The position numbers and the translations under genes were made by a program. Below are positions 50,695 through 62,936 of a stretch of DNA of 64,000 bases, piece after piece (within the stretch, counting starts at the first letter, position 1; every line of letters starts with the position of its first letter). The stretch is from positions 5,377,001-5,441,000 of the forward strand of contig CM032813.1 in the NCBI GenBank assembly GCA_019155185.1. Reading direction: 5' to 3'. The notes below the pieces were generated by a model. The model worked only from the letters and a program-made list of their open reading frames with translations, had not been told where the DNA came from and did no database searches. Source of the DNA: Beaufortia kweichowensis (taxonomy: Eukaryota > Chordata > Actinopteri > Cypriniformes > Gastromyzontidae).

Positions 50695-53600
50695 ATGACC
50701 ATGCAAGGAGATGACTGCTACTTCTTCTATTATTCAACTTGTACTAAGGTAAAATATAGCCTAGAAACACTATCGATTTGATGAAACAGTGATCTCAGAG
50801 CCTTAATTTATATGCAATACACTTTGGACAGAAATATTTGGTATCAGATTATGATTGTGCATATGTAATACATTTATTTTAATATGTTGTGTTTTGTGGT
50901 TTATCTTTTCAAGGGTGATAGCTGCCCTTTCCGACACTGTGAGGCCGCTATGGGTAGTGAGATCACTTGCAACCTTTGGCAGAAGCAAAAGTGCTTTCGT
51001 GACATATGCAAATTTCGCCATATGGAGATAGATGTTAGTGCTCACCTGCCAAAACATTGTTGAGATCTTTATGAATCTTGTTTTTTTTTTAAATTGGCAT
51101 GTCCTAATTCTCTAATCAAAGATCTACTTTTTTATTCTTCTAACAGAAAAACCGCAAGGAAATTGCATGTTATTGGGAGAACCAGCCAGGTGGTTGCCAG
51201 AAACCTCACTGTGCTTTTCATCACAATAGACCACGTGTCATTGATGGGAGTTGTATTCCCCCAGACAAAGGTATGTCTGTACAGTTTTGATTGTAGATTC
51301 AAAATAATATAATTGTGTGTAGTGTAAACGGTTCTGATAAACAGTTTGGCATTTGATCATTACAGGGCATGTTTCAAAGAAAGAAAAAGAAGAGCCACAT
51401 GAAGACCAAGCCAACCAAGTCTCTGCACCCACTGCGAACCCCACTAATCCACAGCTCAGAGGGGTCATCAGAACTGAGACCCAGGAGAGTGTCCCCAGCC
51501 CCACCCATCCACCAGTAGTTATCAACCCTGTAGATGATGATGATGAGGATGGTAATTACATATTTCTGTGATATCATTTTAAAAAACTGCTGGATATCTT
51601 GTCTAGAAATACTCACTGTCCTCCTACCCTAATACCTCCTCCTACCTAAATATTTGCAGACCAGTTCTCAGAAGAAGGAGATGAATCTGGAGGCTCACCT
51701 AGAAAGATGATCATAAGTAAAAGTAGATATTGTTTTTGTATTGTTCTTGTTGTAATGTTTTCTATAATGCCGTTTGGATCTTGGTTTAATCATTGGTTTA
51801 TCATGCAGATGATTCTCTGAATTTTGGTATCCAAACACTAGAGGAGATCAGGTTGAGGAAAGCACTCTTGGCCAATTTAAAAAGAGCTGGTAAATACAAA
51901 CTCTTGTTTGATGTCATTTGTATGTTAGATGTTTAAAGATCAGTTTTCATTTTCTGTTCTTTATTTGTTTACAGGGCAGACTAACATGCAAGGTTCTGCT
52001 CAAGCTGGAACTGCTGTTGAAAAGGAAAACATTCAGTCTTTCAAGCGGCCAGAAATTAACAATGCCAAAATTGGTATGTACTCTTGTGTTTAAACTCTCT
52101 GTAGACTCATCTAATAGCTGCTGTTTATTTTTATTTAAAAACACGATTAAAATGCACATTTCAGATTATTTGGGTAATGAAACTGGAAGAAGGAAAATTG
52201 CAGACAGACTTGGGAAAAGAATTTTAAAAAGAGGTAAAATTCTATAAAGATTTTACATTGTGTCACGATTTAAGTTGTGTTAAAAATGAAACAATGTTTT
52301 AAATTATTTTTTTTAAATATAAATTTGCTCAGATGCTCCTGTAGGGGAAGAAATCCCTTTGAAACGGTGCCTTGCTGAACGTCTTGGCGGTTTTGCTGAG
52401 TCTTCCCCAGACTTGCCTCCTCAAAAAGGTAAGTGATTTGTTTATTGTGCTTGCATATTTAAAGTGTTTCTTATTTGTAATATTTATTCTCATGTATGTA
52501 CCTGTATTTTTAGCTCAAAAAGCAGTGCGAGAAAGACTTGGATTGACCAGTGACCTCGCTACTACTGATACTGAGCCAAAATCTTCCGGAGATATTCGGA
52601 TAAAAACTCTTGATGAGATTAGGCAAGAAAAGGCTGCCAAAACAAGCAAAGTCACTGTAAAGGAAGCACCAGCAAAGGAGCCCAGCCCATCCAAAAACAC
52701 AGGCAAACCGACAAGTGGACCTCGGGTAAAGACATTCTCTGAAATGCTTCACGAAAAGAAGAAATTGCAGCAGAGAAAGGCTGAGGAAGCAAACACAGCT
52801 GATGGAAGCCCAGAGAGAAATGAGGGGTCATCCACAGCTGCAGTCAAGGCCCCAGTCGCAGCTGGAGAAGTACGAGTAAAGACACTCGAGGAGATACGTA
52901 GAGAGAAGGCTGCACGAATGCAAGTACAGCTACAGGAGACGGCGAATGGCAAGAGCACAAACTCTACTGAAGTGGAATCTAGTGGAGCTCAGAAGAGACG
53001 AATTCTGCGTATTAATAAAACTTCACGTAAGTCTGATAAAGTTTTTCTGTTCAGTCCTAACCCTGCTTGTTTTTTAAAGATTGTTATCTGTGCTCCCACA
53101 TGCCTTTGAGGATGTATGCTTATATTGCTGCTTTATTTGTTTGTTTTTTTCAACAGCAATCACGACAACTGTGGCTCAACCAAAACAGGATACGCCTGAT
53201 GAGAAACTTGAACCCGTTCAGGAGGTAAGACTGATGTAGAACTTTGACTTTGAGTTCTGTATGAGCCATATCCTGTTATGTATCTTGATTGAATAGCATG
53301 CCAGCGTTGCAAGTCAGTCCCTCTGTTTTATGTCCCTGGCTCAGGCAAATGGAAAAGCGAACAGCTCAAATAAGACAATCAAAGTGAAGACGTTTGAAGA
53401 GATCATGCAAGAGAAGAGGCTCCGCAAGCAGCAGGAGGAGCAGGACACATCCACCAGCCAGAAAGAAGCAGAACCATCTGTATCTATTGCCTCGGTACCA
53501 GCCTCTGTACCCTCCACTCAGCCACAGACCTCAGTGAGACAGCGGTTAACCCTAAAACCCAAAACCCCACCGGCCCCTGTTGCTGTACTACCACAACAAA

Positions 53601-54537
53601 AATCCCCAGAGCGATCTCGGCAGAGTGTTCCGTCTTCAGATGCACCAAAGCCCCCAACACCTGCTGTGATGCCCGTCCAGCTTGCCCAGGGAACTATTCA
53701 GACTAAAGGTAATATACACATCTGGTGTTCAGTTTTCTGTCTTTTTAATAAGTAAAGTAACTAAGTTCAGTTTGTTTTATGTTGACTTAAATTACAGTAA
53801 AGCCCAAGGTAAATGTAAAGCCATCGGTAATAAAGCCAGCTGCTCAGCCTGCCCAGAAGCGAAAAGCTTTCAAAGCTCACTCCGCTGTTGCTGAAGTGAA
53901 ACCTCTTAACGCTGGCCACCAGACACCTTCGGTACCAGTTATTCCCAACAAGCTGCAGAAGGTGAGGTTTTCAATTTTTCCACTGAGGTTTTTATTTTAA
54001 GTGAATTTATCACTGTTGAGCAGTGGAGTTGAATGATTTTTTTCCTCCATCTTTAGTTGGCTTTACCTGTTAAGACAGACATTCAGTCTGACATTCAGCA
54101 AGTGTCCTGCAACACAGAAGATGTTAAAGTGGTACCAACGATTGAGCCTAGCTGTACTATGTCAAAAGCATCGGAGACTATCGCTGTCCCCCAAAGGTAT
54201 GGAAAGGTTTCTTAATGACTTCTTTTTGTGGATAGGATTAATTAAATAGGATGATATTGTCTTATACTAGGACCGGTCATTTCCTATTTTTCTATCTTTT
54301 TTTAATATCTTTTTTCTGTTTTGTAGCCCTGTGGTCAGAACATCTCATTTGCGTTCTCGACGGTCCAGCAGCATAACTGGTCGTTCTGCCTCTGCTGTTA
54401 CAAGTTCATCAGTGGATGATTTTGAAGACCTGTTAGATGAGTTTACTGATGATCGACTGGAGGATGAATTAGAATTGGACTCTGGCAAGGGAGAGGATGA
54501 CCTCCTTTTGGAGTTGTCAGAAATGATTGACAATTGA
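50695..54537 (+). CDS. zc3h11a: Zinc finger CCCH domain-containing protein 11A
   Basis: RNA-binding protein associated with the TREX mRNA-export complex in the nucleus. Exons 50695-50748, 50914-51033, 51147-51270, 51366-51551, 51660-51716, 51809-51889, 51975-52073, 52165-52233, 52333-52428, 52514-53026, 53157-53224, 53345-53708, 53798-53961, 54057-54196 and 54327-54537 join in frame to 781 residues. Three N-terminal CCCH fingers are visible: C8-x7-C16-x5-C22-x3-H26, a second ending CKFRH, and a third ending CAFHH. The segment SVPSPTHPPVVIN and the acidic C terminus (DDLLLELSEMIDN) match mammalian ZC3H11A closely. The middle is low complexity, with repeated VKTxEEIxxEK and RLG motifs. Translation likely begins at 50695, which aligns with the human start; a second ATG two codons later is possible. 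The protein is slightly shorter than the human one (about 810 residues). Confidence 0.95.
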
Positions 54538-56201
54538 TTGTCATTTTACCTAAAGGCCTGCATCCTCTGCCCTATGTAAACCACTGCCAGTAACTGAAAG
54601 GACTATATTAAAACTAAACCATTTTAATTAAGATTTCTTTTATTTGCAAACCCAGATACATGTCTGTTTTAATGTTTCTTTTTAGTTTTTTGTCAATGTA
54701 AATATGATTTCTTCATTGTCTGATATTTGTTGAGAAACACTAGTGTCTGGTTTTGGTTTAATTTGACAACTTGGAGTTGTCAAAAGGATATTTTTAAGAA
54801 GCTGTTTTAAGACAGCCTCAGGTGTATTGTTTGTGTTAGAAATCATGTATAGCACTAGCACATAAATCATTTTACAGAGACAGAAAGTTTCAGTTGTGTA
54901 CTGTGTATGCTAAAATTTGCTTTTATAAGAGATATAGCAATGCAAGTTTCCTAATATTCATTTAGAATCGCTTGTATTTATGATTGGACTTTTTTCACCC
55001 ATCATTGCTAAAAAGATGATCACTCTTCACTTTACATCACTCATCTGATAAAGCATAGGAAACATTTTTTCTCCTGTTTTATTAATGTTTTGACTCTGTT
55101 TCTATTTTTTTTTTTTTTTCATATGTGTGAAAGAAAAAACAAGTTTTATGCTTTGTGAAATTACCTGAGGACCATCCATAAATGTTGACTTCAGGTTGTT
55201 CATGTGAATTATTATGTGAGTCAAAGTATTTTAGCAGTGAAATCCTTTTCAGACTTTTGACTTGAGTAAGACAAATGTTAATATGAAAGAGCTGTGTTCT
55301 CAGGGAAAATGTTTCAGCTTTGCATATGTTTGCTTACCTGAGCATTTCTTTTTGTTTAAAACCATCTTGCTCATCCTTGTCATCAGTTATATTTATTTGG
55401 TTTGAAATGGGATTTGAAAATTTTGTGTTGCTCCTCTACAAAACCATTTTTGTAAATAAAATGTTTTAGTTGCATTATAGCAATGTTTCAAAGCCTTGTT
55501 TGCTAGTCATATAGATGATTTGCCACATGAAACATTTTTACTGTACATTCAATTATTAAAGTTCTAGTTATAAGAGCAGCGTATGGATTTGAACTTTAAA
55601 GTTACGGTATACTGTACAAAAATGTTGACCACTTAAAATCAATGCAGTGTGTCCCATCTGACTTTGGAATGATAAGAGCTTATGGATTTAATTTTGTTGA
55701 CATTTTCTGTCCTGGTTAAATTATCAACTCCAATAAAAAAGTCATAGCTTATAATAAACATTAGCATTGACCTATTTATTATTAAGGCAATTCCATGCAA
55801 ATGTCAATTTTACCATAAAAAGGTACAGTTTTTACCAATGGTTTTCACCCTTCTGATAGCTCAGATGTCAGTATTTGGTGGTTTAAATACCAATGTAAAG
55901 TCTCTCACATATTAACTTATGTGTTTAAAGCATGATTTTTCATAGTAAATTGCTGTTTTCAGAATTGTCACATCCATAGCAGTATTCCTCGTGGAAAATT
56001 ATGTGTTGTAAATAAAACATGAAAATTAATAATAAAAACTATTTTATGTTATTTTAGCGTCAACCCTTTCTCTGTTTTTGGTGCGTTTTAATTCACAGAA
56101 ATCCTACAACGTATGTTGCCTCCCAAAAACTTGTGTTCTTTTTGTCACATCCATAACATGTATACATGTATAAACCGATATTTTTATGTCTGGACAATAA
56201 A
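54538..56201 (+). other. zc3h11a: zc3h11a 3' UTR with alternative poly(A) signals
   Basis: AATAAA occurs at 55455-55460, 55732-55737, 56011-56016 and 56196-56201, so the 3' UTR may be 0.9-1.7 kb long with alternative ends. A T homopolymer lies near 55.10-55.12 kb. No other gene is seen. Confidence 0.6.
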
Positions 56202-56270
56202 TACATTCTATGAGAATTTATATTTCAAGTTTTGACTAAAAAAGAAATTGAGGATTAATTTAACCCCAGG

Positions 56271-56285
56271 CCAGTAGGTGGCAGT
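56271..56285 (+). promoter_or_regulatory. CTCF-like core motif between zc3h11a and maf1
   Basis: CCAGTAGGTGGCAGT matches every position of the vertebrate CTCF core CCASYAGRKGGCRSY. It lies 70 bases after the last zc3h11a poly(A) signal and about 640 bases before the maf1 start codon. Occupancy is not shown by sequence. Confidence 0.55.
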
Positions 56286-56912
56286 AAACCTGTCATCACT
56301 ATGACGCGCTAACAGAAAAAACAGGAAGGACATAACTGCGTATTACTGCGACTGAAAACTGCAAAACAAACCCTCTTTTTTGCTGCTGTTTTTCTCCTAT
56401 ACAAATAGACAACCATACATCGAGGATTAAGGCTTTTATAAGCCTTTCAATTCTCTCGAGTTCTGATTCAATAGCTGGGATGCATAATTTCCCTCCAAAT
56501 TTTAGCTTGTTTAATGGCAGGTATTGGAAATTTCACAGTAAAAAGGAAGACATATTTATTAGACATAGAAGTTCAATAAGCAACCGGCGAAGATTGTTTA
56601 CGCGATCGTAAAAGCCTGCGAGAGGAGTTTGTGTTTAGATGTAATAGCGAGCCGTTTGTTCTCGGAATTCAGAGGAGCTTCTGTAGGAGACATCGAGGTT
56701 AGACAGTGTTGAAATAGTTTTGGCTGTGTGTTTTGTAGTAATTCATTTCTTTTACGTCCCTATTCGCCAAACTAACATTGGTTTTGTTTGTTTTGGTTTG
56801 ATTTAACGGCATAATAACTGTTTACGACGATTGTTTACCGTGAAGATTGACATCTAGCGATAGAGAAGCGTCATTGCAGTGCTGTGCTAACTGTACAATA
56901 GTTAAATAAACC
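56286..56912 (+). promoter_or_regulatory. maf1: maf1 promoter and 5' UTR area
   Basis: CpG-containing sequence (ACGCGATCG near 56.60 kb) with no TATA box. A possible noncoding exon may end at a GAG|GTTAGA donor near 56.70 kb. The acceptor-like CATTGCAG at 56879 would start the coding exon with about 33 bases of 5' UTR. Exact starts are uncertain. Confidence 0.4.
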
Positions 56913-58913
56913 ATGAAACTCCTGGAGAACTCAAGTTTTGAGGCCGTAAACAGTCAGCTTACAATTGAGACGGGCGACTGTAAGATTATTGGACGGTAAG
57001 TGCCCAAAAAATGATGTAAACATCCTCTTTAAAATGATTTGCATTGCATTTTGTTTTCTGTGTCATGTGATTTGTTTCTCTATTAGAATCGAGAGCTATT
57101 CCTGTAAGATGGCAGGTGATGATAAGCAGATGTTTAAGCAGTTTTGTCAAGAGGGACAGCCGCACATGCTGGAAGCTTTGTCCCCTCCGCAGAGCTCTGG
57201 AATCAGTCCCAACAAGTAAGTGTGGACTACAGATAAGCATTTTACAGCTATCTGCCTTCCACATACTACATCTAAATTGCGTGTTTAATGTTGCTTTCAG
57301 AATGAGTCAGAGTTTGGATGAGGGCGAAGGTCCGCTGTCAGACAAATGCAGCAGAAAGACACTTTTTTACCTGATCGCAACCCTCAATGAATCATTCCGG
57401 CCCGACTACGACTTCAGTCGCGCCAAGGGACATGATTTCAGTAAAGAGCCCAGTGTTAATTGGGTAAGAGAACATTTTGTCCAAATAATAACTGATATGA
57501 TGCCAACACATCCATATTTCCATTAAATTAAAATTCAGAATTAAAAACACAGAATCCCTTTATCTATGGATAAGTCTGCCTGTAGAAATCTGACACAAGA
57601 AGCTAACAATAATGTTAAGCAGTTTAGGGGACAGAGTTAAATTAAAATTGAATTGCAAATAAAGAAACATGAGGTAAAACAAAAGGTTGATTTTTTTTTT
57701 TTCCACAGGTGGTTAATGCAGTAAACAGCAGTTTGTCTGCTGCTGCTGGTGAGGCGTATAGTCATCTGCAGTCTCAGTTATGGGAGGCTGTAGACAAGGA
57801 GATCTGCCTTGCAGAATGTGACATATACAGGTACAGTCAATCAATTCATTAAGTCTTTTAAGCAAATGTTTTGTTTGGGTAGTCCAGCACTTTATTATCA
57901 TGCATGCCTAAAATGTGCTGAATGCTTTTTGTTACAGTTACAATCCAGACCTGGATTCAGACCCATATGGGGAAGAAGGCAACCTGTGGTCCTTCAATTA
58001 CTTCTTTTATAACAAAAGACTGAAGAGGATTGTGTTTTTCACATGTCGTTCTGTCAGGTGAGGATCTATAGGTCAGATAATGCATCGTGCAACCTCATCC
58101 AAGTGTGTTTCTGTCAATCATACCTTACTATTAATGTGCCTTAATATTAATGTATGGAAAGTTGGACTTCTAAATTGATACAAACAAAAACTAATGATTG
58201 TATTTTTGACAAATTGTGGTATGTAGTCTTTTCATGGCTCCACGAGACTCTGGTATTGGCACTGAACTGGATCTGGAGCTGGATGAAGGCAGCTATGAGG
58301 AAGAGGAGAACATGGATGAGGAGAGGTAAGGAATAATCTTTAAAGAAATACTTAAAAATGTTTTAGTTAAAATGCTATATTTAATTATTTACTGTCATTC
58401 AAACCCATTTGGCTTTCTTATGTTAAACACAAACTAAAATTTTTACCACTGTTATGGAGTTATATATTTGGTTTTAGTTTTTTTGTAGTTTTATTATTAT
58501 ATCATTTTTTTTACTTTGTTAATTTTTTTTTAGCAATTTTGTTATTTGTGTTTTTCATTTTACCTATTTATTTTTAATATGATATAGTTTTAATTTATTC
58601 TATTTCATCTTTAGATTAGTTTTTATGTATTTTCAGTTAGTAATTTCAGTTGCCAAGGCACCAGTTCTAATTCTTGTTTAATTTAACTTTTTCAAATAAC
58701 ATTTAGACACAAAGACAGAATTTGTATTTTAAGTAAACTGTTTCTTGAGATACTCATGACTGCAATCACAGATGAGTTGTAATCACATGATTACAACTCA
58801 TCTGCTAGTGAAGGTCAACACTAGCCAACAGTAACATTGCAGTGTAATATTCTTTTGATATTAGCAGTGTTGATGGATATTTTCACAGGTATGGTGCACT
58901 GTGTGCCTGGTAA
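56913..58913 (+). CDS. maf1: MAF1, repressor of RNA polymerase III transcription
   Basis: Binds RNA polymerase III and blocks tRNA and 5S rRNA synthesis under nutrient or stress limitation; mTORC1 phosphorylation turns it off. Exons 56913-56995, 57087-57215, 57301-57463, 57709-57830, 57938-58057, 58227-58325 and 58889-58913 join in frame to 246 residues (human 256). The N terminus [18 protein letters not shown], the central [20 protein letters not shown] and the C-terminal [19 protein letters not shown] are typical of the family. Serines 60, 68 and 75 stand at the same numbers as the human mTORC1 target sites. The acidic C-terminal tail is diverged, ending ERYGALCAW, and its last exon is only 25 nt long, so the far end is the least certain part. 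Cyprinids have maf1a and maf1b; which one this is remains open. Confidence 0.95.
58390..58690. repeat. Degenerate dispersed repeats in maf1 last intron
   Basis: The phrase ACTGTCATTCAAACCCATTT, followed by GGCTTTCTTATGTTAAACAC, and then the TTTAGTTTTTATGTATTTTC ... TTGCCAAGGC block are diverged copies of two very common fish interspersed sequences. Borders are approximate and recognition is from memory. Confidence 0.4.
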
Positions 58914-60243
58914 TGGGATCCCTCACTCCTGTCCCCTGAAGCCAGCAATTTCTTGCCTGAGTTTTTAATCCCTATTATTTGTCCCTGTTTTATTTTTGTA
59001 TTGGTTCCTATTTTGGAAAGGTGTTGTAGTTCAGAGGTTTTTCTGTGCATCACATGACTAGTTTGTGTGTACCTTTCATTAAGATTTTTCCATAACATTT
59101 TCTGCACTGGCCTTTGATAAAGCAAGTGATGTGATATTTTTACAATTTTTTTTACTTGTTTTGTATGCGTTTTGTTTTTTCATGTCTTTTTTTAGCAAGT
59201 TTCCTAAACGACACAAAATGTTTCCACTAGGTGGCACCTTTCAACATTTTATCAGTTTCAATAGTCTCAGGTTACTCTTCACAGATGTATTCAGGTTTTT
59301 ATTTTGCGTGGCACTGAAGTTAAACGACATTAAGAGCATTAAACAGAAAAGGACATTAAGAAAGATGCTTGTCATAGTTCACATTTAAATGTGTGATTTG
59401 TTGAATTTTCCTAATTTTAAATCCTATACCTGACTTATTCACCTTTCTCATTTCTGTATTTTAAACTAAGACATTGTTACATTGCTCTGTATTTTTTGTT
59501 TTGTACAAAAATAAAAGTAATGTGACAAGAGTGTTACCTATTTTATTTTATCATTAACATTTATAGGTCTGTTCTTGAAGTTTTCTTAGTGCTTTGTAAA
59601 TTGTTACTGGTTATTGAATTTTATTTGTGAGGTGTATAATGTGAACTAAACATTGTAACTCAGCTTTTGCCATCTAAGACCTGTGTTTTGTGATGAATGA
59701 ATTGTGAATTGTTAATTCAGAGATTATATGTATGATTGTTGCCTGTGTAACAGAGTTCTGTGGAAAGATCTGATGTGATTAAATTACTTAGAAATTAGGT
59801 GTGAAAGGTGAGTACATTCCAATATAAAACTGTCAGTCCCATTCACCGTTCATATAGGGTGATACTGTAAGAGTCACATCACATACATGCCTGTAGCTAA
59901 AACTTTCTGCTGTGGATTAAATTACACATCACATGGTGAGCTCTGAAGTTCTTATTGTCCAGTATTATGTGGTTGAGAGTCTGTTAAAGATCAGGCCATA
60001 TGTGGAACACTTTATGGTGAAATCACTCTGAATTCCTTGTCTGTTTTAAATTTGACCCATCCATGTTTGTGATTTTGAGCATTTTGATTTTATTGCAGTT
60101 GTATAAGAACATAAGCAGAGAGAGACTTGCGATAAGTGTGATTTTCTTTAAATAGATTATTTCTACAAATGTTTTGGCATCTTAAATTTCTTGTACATTT
60201 ACATTTAAGGAGCTTTAATTATTTTCAAAAGCTGTTTAATAAA
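58914..60243 (+). other. maf1: maf1 3' UTR with two candidate ends
   Basis: AATAAA at 59510-59515 (3' UTR about 0.6 kb) and at 60238-60243 (about 1.3 kb). The distal end would lie about 200 bases from the opposed trib3 poly(A) signal. A CTCF-like motif is embedded at 59224-59238. Confidence 0.55.
59224..59238 (+). promoter_or_regulatory. CTCF-like core motif in maf1 3' UTR
   Basis: CCACTAGGTGGCACC matches every position of CCASYAGRKGGCRSY and points the same way as the motif at 56271. The two enclose the maf1 coding region. Confidence 0.5.
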
Positions 60244-60466
60244 CATCTGCTGACTTAATGTTTGTTGCTTGTTACTTTGGAATATAGACACAAGACCTTT
60301 CTGAGATGTCAAAGTACTTTTCTGCTGTTGTCTAACATTTCTCTTGTTAATTTTAAATTTCACAATTATTAAATGTTTTTTGTTTGTTTTTGATAAACAA
60401 TGTCATTGAACAGGTAAAACATTGTGAGTCATTAACAAGCAACATTACAATACTGTTGGATTTTTT

Positions 60467-61571
60467 TTTATTATTTGTACTGGCAACAACAAAATACTTT
60501 AATGTTCAGGTATAATGACCTTTGAAACAACAAATGTAGTGTCCTCTTCTCGCTAGTAACAAACGTTATCTACAAATCGACAAGTACTTGAACAAAAAAG
60601 GGTCAAAGCATTGCATGCAGGCATCACAAACAATAATGTATGTAAAGCCTTTGTTTTCTTGACAGGCACACTGCTAAACCATCATATGGACATTTCCTGT
60701 GGTGCACGTCAACTCTCCACATCTCTCAGGGTCAAACCTGCTCTACTGCACAAATACATAGTTTAACAGATGAAGAGACATTTACAAAAGAGAATTAAAT
60801 CTAACTGGCAGAAAAAAAACAGAACCCTTTAGAATTCTTCACATGAAAAGGAAACTAACCCGTTACAGATCCACACACGCAGACTGGGAAAAACTAAAAT
60901 CTTTGGTACTTCAACAAGACCATCAACAACAACAACAGATGTCTTACTGGAAAAAAGGCACTTTAAATAGTCATATCTGAATTTTTTTCCACTGCAAAAA
61001 ATATGTAAACAGTACATAAAGGCACAAAGTGTGCATCAAGTATCACAGGATTCAAGTTAGAGGTATCAGATTTTAAATTACACAACAAATTTGCTTCCAC
61101 AACATGGGTTTACAATGGGTGAAATCCATGCACTGACAATACTGTTGAATCTAAATGTTGAATGTCCTCTCTGGACTGAATCCAGCTGTGTCGTGATTAA
61201 CATCCACTAGGTTTCCACTTGTACAGCACAAGCCTGCCAAACTTTTGTTTTTACCCTCTGTGTGACGTTCTTGGAGAGATTACAACAAATTGGTATTTTG
61301 AAGAGGTAACAAAACACAGTTACTTCTTTATGTTTGTGAATGACTGCAAGGTCAGTCTTTTTTCAGTCCCAACCAGCTCAGCATTTCTTTGCCGGGTGAA
61401 AAGAGCACTGCTATGAACCCGTCATACTATTTGGCATGTGTTCAATTCGATGCCCTTGAAGTCTCTGCATACCTTATGAGGCAATCTCTCCATACAGTCT
61501 ACTCCCCCAGTTGGGGAGTCTGGGAGGTAAACAAAATGAAGAAGTCTTATTCATTCCTCCTTTTGGAATTA
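60467..61571 (-). other. trib3: trib3 3' UTR ending at poly(A) signal 60467-60472
   Basis: TTTATT on the + strand (AATAAA on the - strand) at 60467-60472 closes a 1.1 kb 3' UTR. Frames within it are short and have no support. Confidence 0.55.
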
Positions 61572-62936
61572 CTAACAATCCCCATTCTCACTCGGTTCAA
61601 AATCAGGGACCACCTGATCTGTCGTGTGTCTGGTGCTGGAGTGCTGGCTTGGAGACATGTTGTTTTTACAGTGCAGCCAAGGGTGCAGGAGTATATCTCC
61701 AGCCTCAAGCCTCTCAGAGGGAGATTTCCTCAACATGCAACACACCAAAGACTTAGCCCTGGGCGAAAGAGTTTCTGGGATGGTAAACGCACCCCTGCGA
61801 ATTTTGCTGAACAGTGCTGTGGGTTCCACATCCTGAAACGGGTAACGTCCTACTAACATGGTGTACAGAACAACACCAAGGCTCCACACGTCGGCAGCCT
61901 TCCCTGAGTACGAGTGTCGCGAGTTTAAGATCTCCGGACCGACGTAGGCCGGACAGCCGTGTTTGTCTGTCAGCGAGTCATCGCTGCCGTTAAGAAGACA
62001 GGAATCCTCCAAGTTTTGTAAGACCAGCTTCGTTCTGGGAAAGCAAAGAGAACATCTATCAGTCATCTGATAACCGGTTCTTGTGTTTATGAATTTGAAA
62101 TATTTGCTTGGTGAGCAAGACATGGTTACACCTATGCAAGTCATGCAACTTGTACCAACTACTGAGTTTCCACATGTATCATACTTTCATAATTACAGAA
62201 AAAATACCGATAACAAGGGGAAAAAAAGGGATATTTTGAGGGATTTTACTGACCTCTGTGAATCGGTGAACACAAACTTGCGCAGTTTGAGGTCTCGTAA
62301 AACGACGCCGTTTTCGTGACAGTGCGCGACCGCGGCTGCCATCTGGCTGAACAGCCGCACGGCTTCGTCCTCCTGCAGCCTCTTGCAGCTGCGCACATAC
62401 GAATGCATGTCTCCATAGTTACGCTCGAAGAATATGTACACGTTGCTCTCCCCCAGAACCACCTCTGAAATCTTACAGATGTTGTTGTGAGGCAGCAGGC
62501 GTGTATAAGGTGCGATGAACTCGTGGTACTTCTTTATTGAAAACACCTGTTGGGAAACACAAATGCTTAGTGAACCTTCATAACATACAAAAGTTTAAAA
62601 AAAGTCATAAACAGCTATTATGTGCATTCTCAGATGATATATTCTCACCTTGCATGTGTACTCTTGTTCTGTAACCTGATGAACTGATCTGAACGTCTGA
62701 GCTCCTTCTATGGCCTCCAGTAGAATGTAGGGTCCAATACGTGAGACATGATGCTTCTCTGACCCTGGTTGTTCCAGACTCTGGGAGAGGGGTCGAAGAC
62801 AGGGCGCAAGACCCGGGGATGGAGGCTGGCTAAGTCTGCGGCGCTTGCATTTGAAGGTATCATTATTGTGAGAGTCCTCGAAGTCTACTCGCTTCAGTCG
62901 CAGTGGAGGTGTAGGAGATGACAAGTTCATACTCAT
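61572..62936 (-). CDS. trib3: Tribbles pseudokinase 3
   Basis: Scaffold pseudokinase that binds AKT, ATF4/CHOP and the COP1 ubiquitin ligase, induced by ER and amino-acid stress. On the - strand, exons 62936-62649, 62546-62254 and 62034-61572 join in frame to 347 residues (human 358). The N terminus (MSMNLSSPTPPLRLKRVDFE) is low in structure. The pseudokinase domain runs from about residue 75, starting near GPYILLEAIEG. The catalytic loop reads VLRDLKLRKFVF, and the metal-binding DFG is replaced by LEDSC as in all Tribbles. LEDSC, GPEIL and FQDVEP favour TRIB3 over TRIB1 or TRIB2. The tail has the MEK1-binding-type ILLHPWL and the COP1-binding DQVVPDFEP. The first coding exon begins exactly at its ATG after the acceptor GTCACAG. 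A 5' noncoding exon lies to the right. Confidence 0.95.

Noticed and set aside
54345..54533. 62-codon serine-rich - frame at the end of zc3h11a
   Set aside because: It is the antisense of the acidic Asp/Glu-rich zc3h11a C terminus.
61389..61856. 155-codon + frame opposite trib3
   Set aside because: It mirrors the conserved trib3 last exon on the - strand and is a shadow frame.
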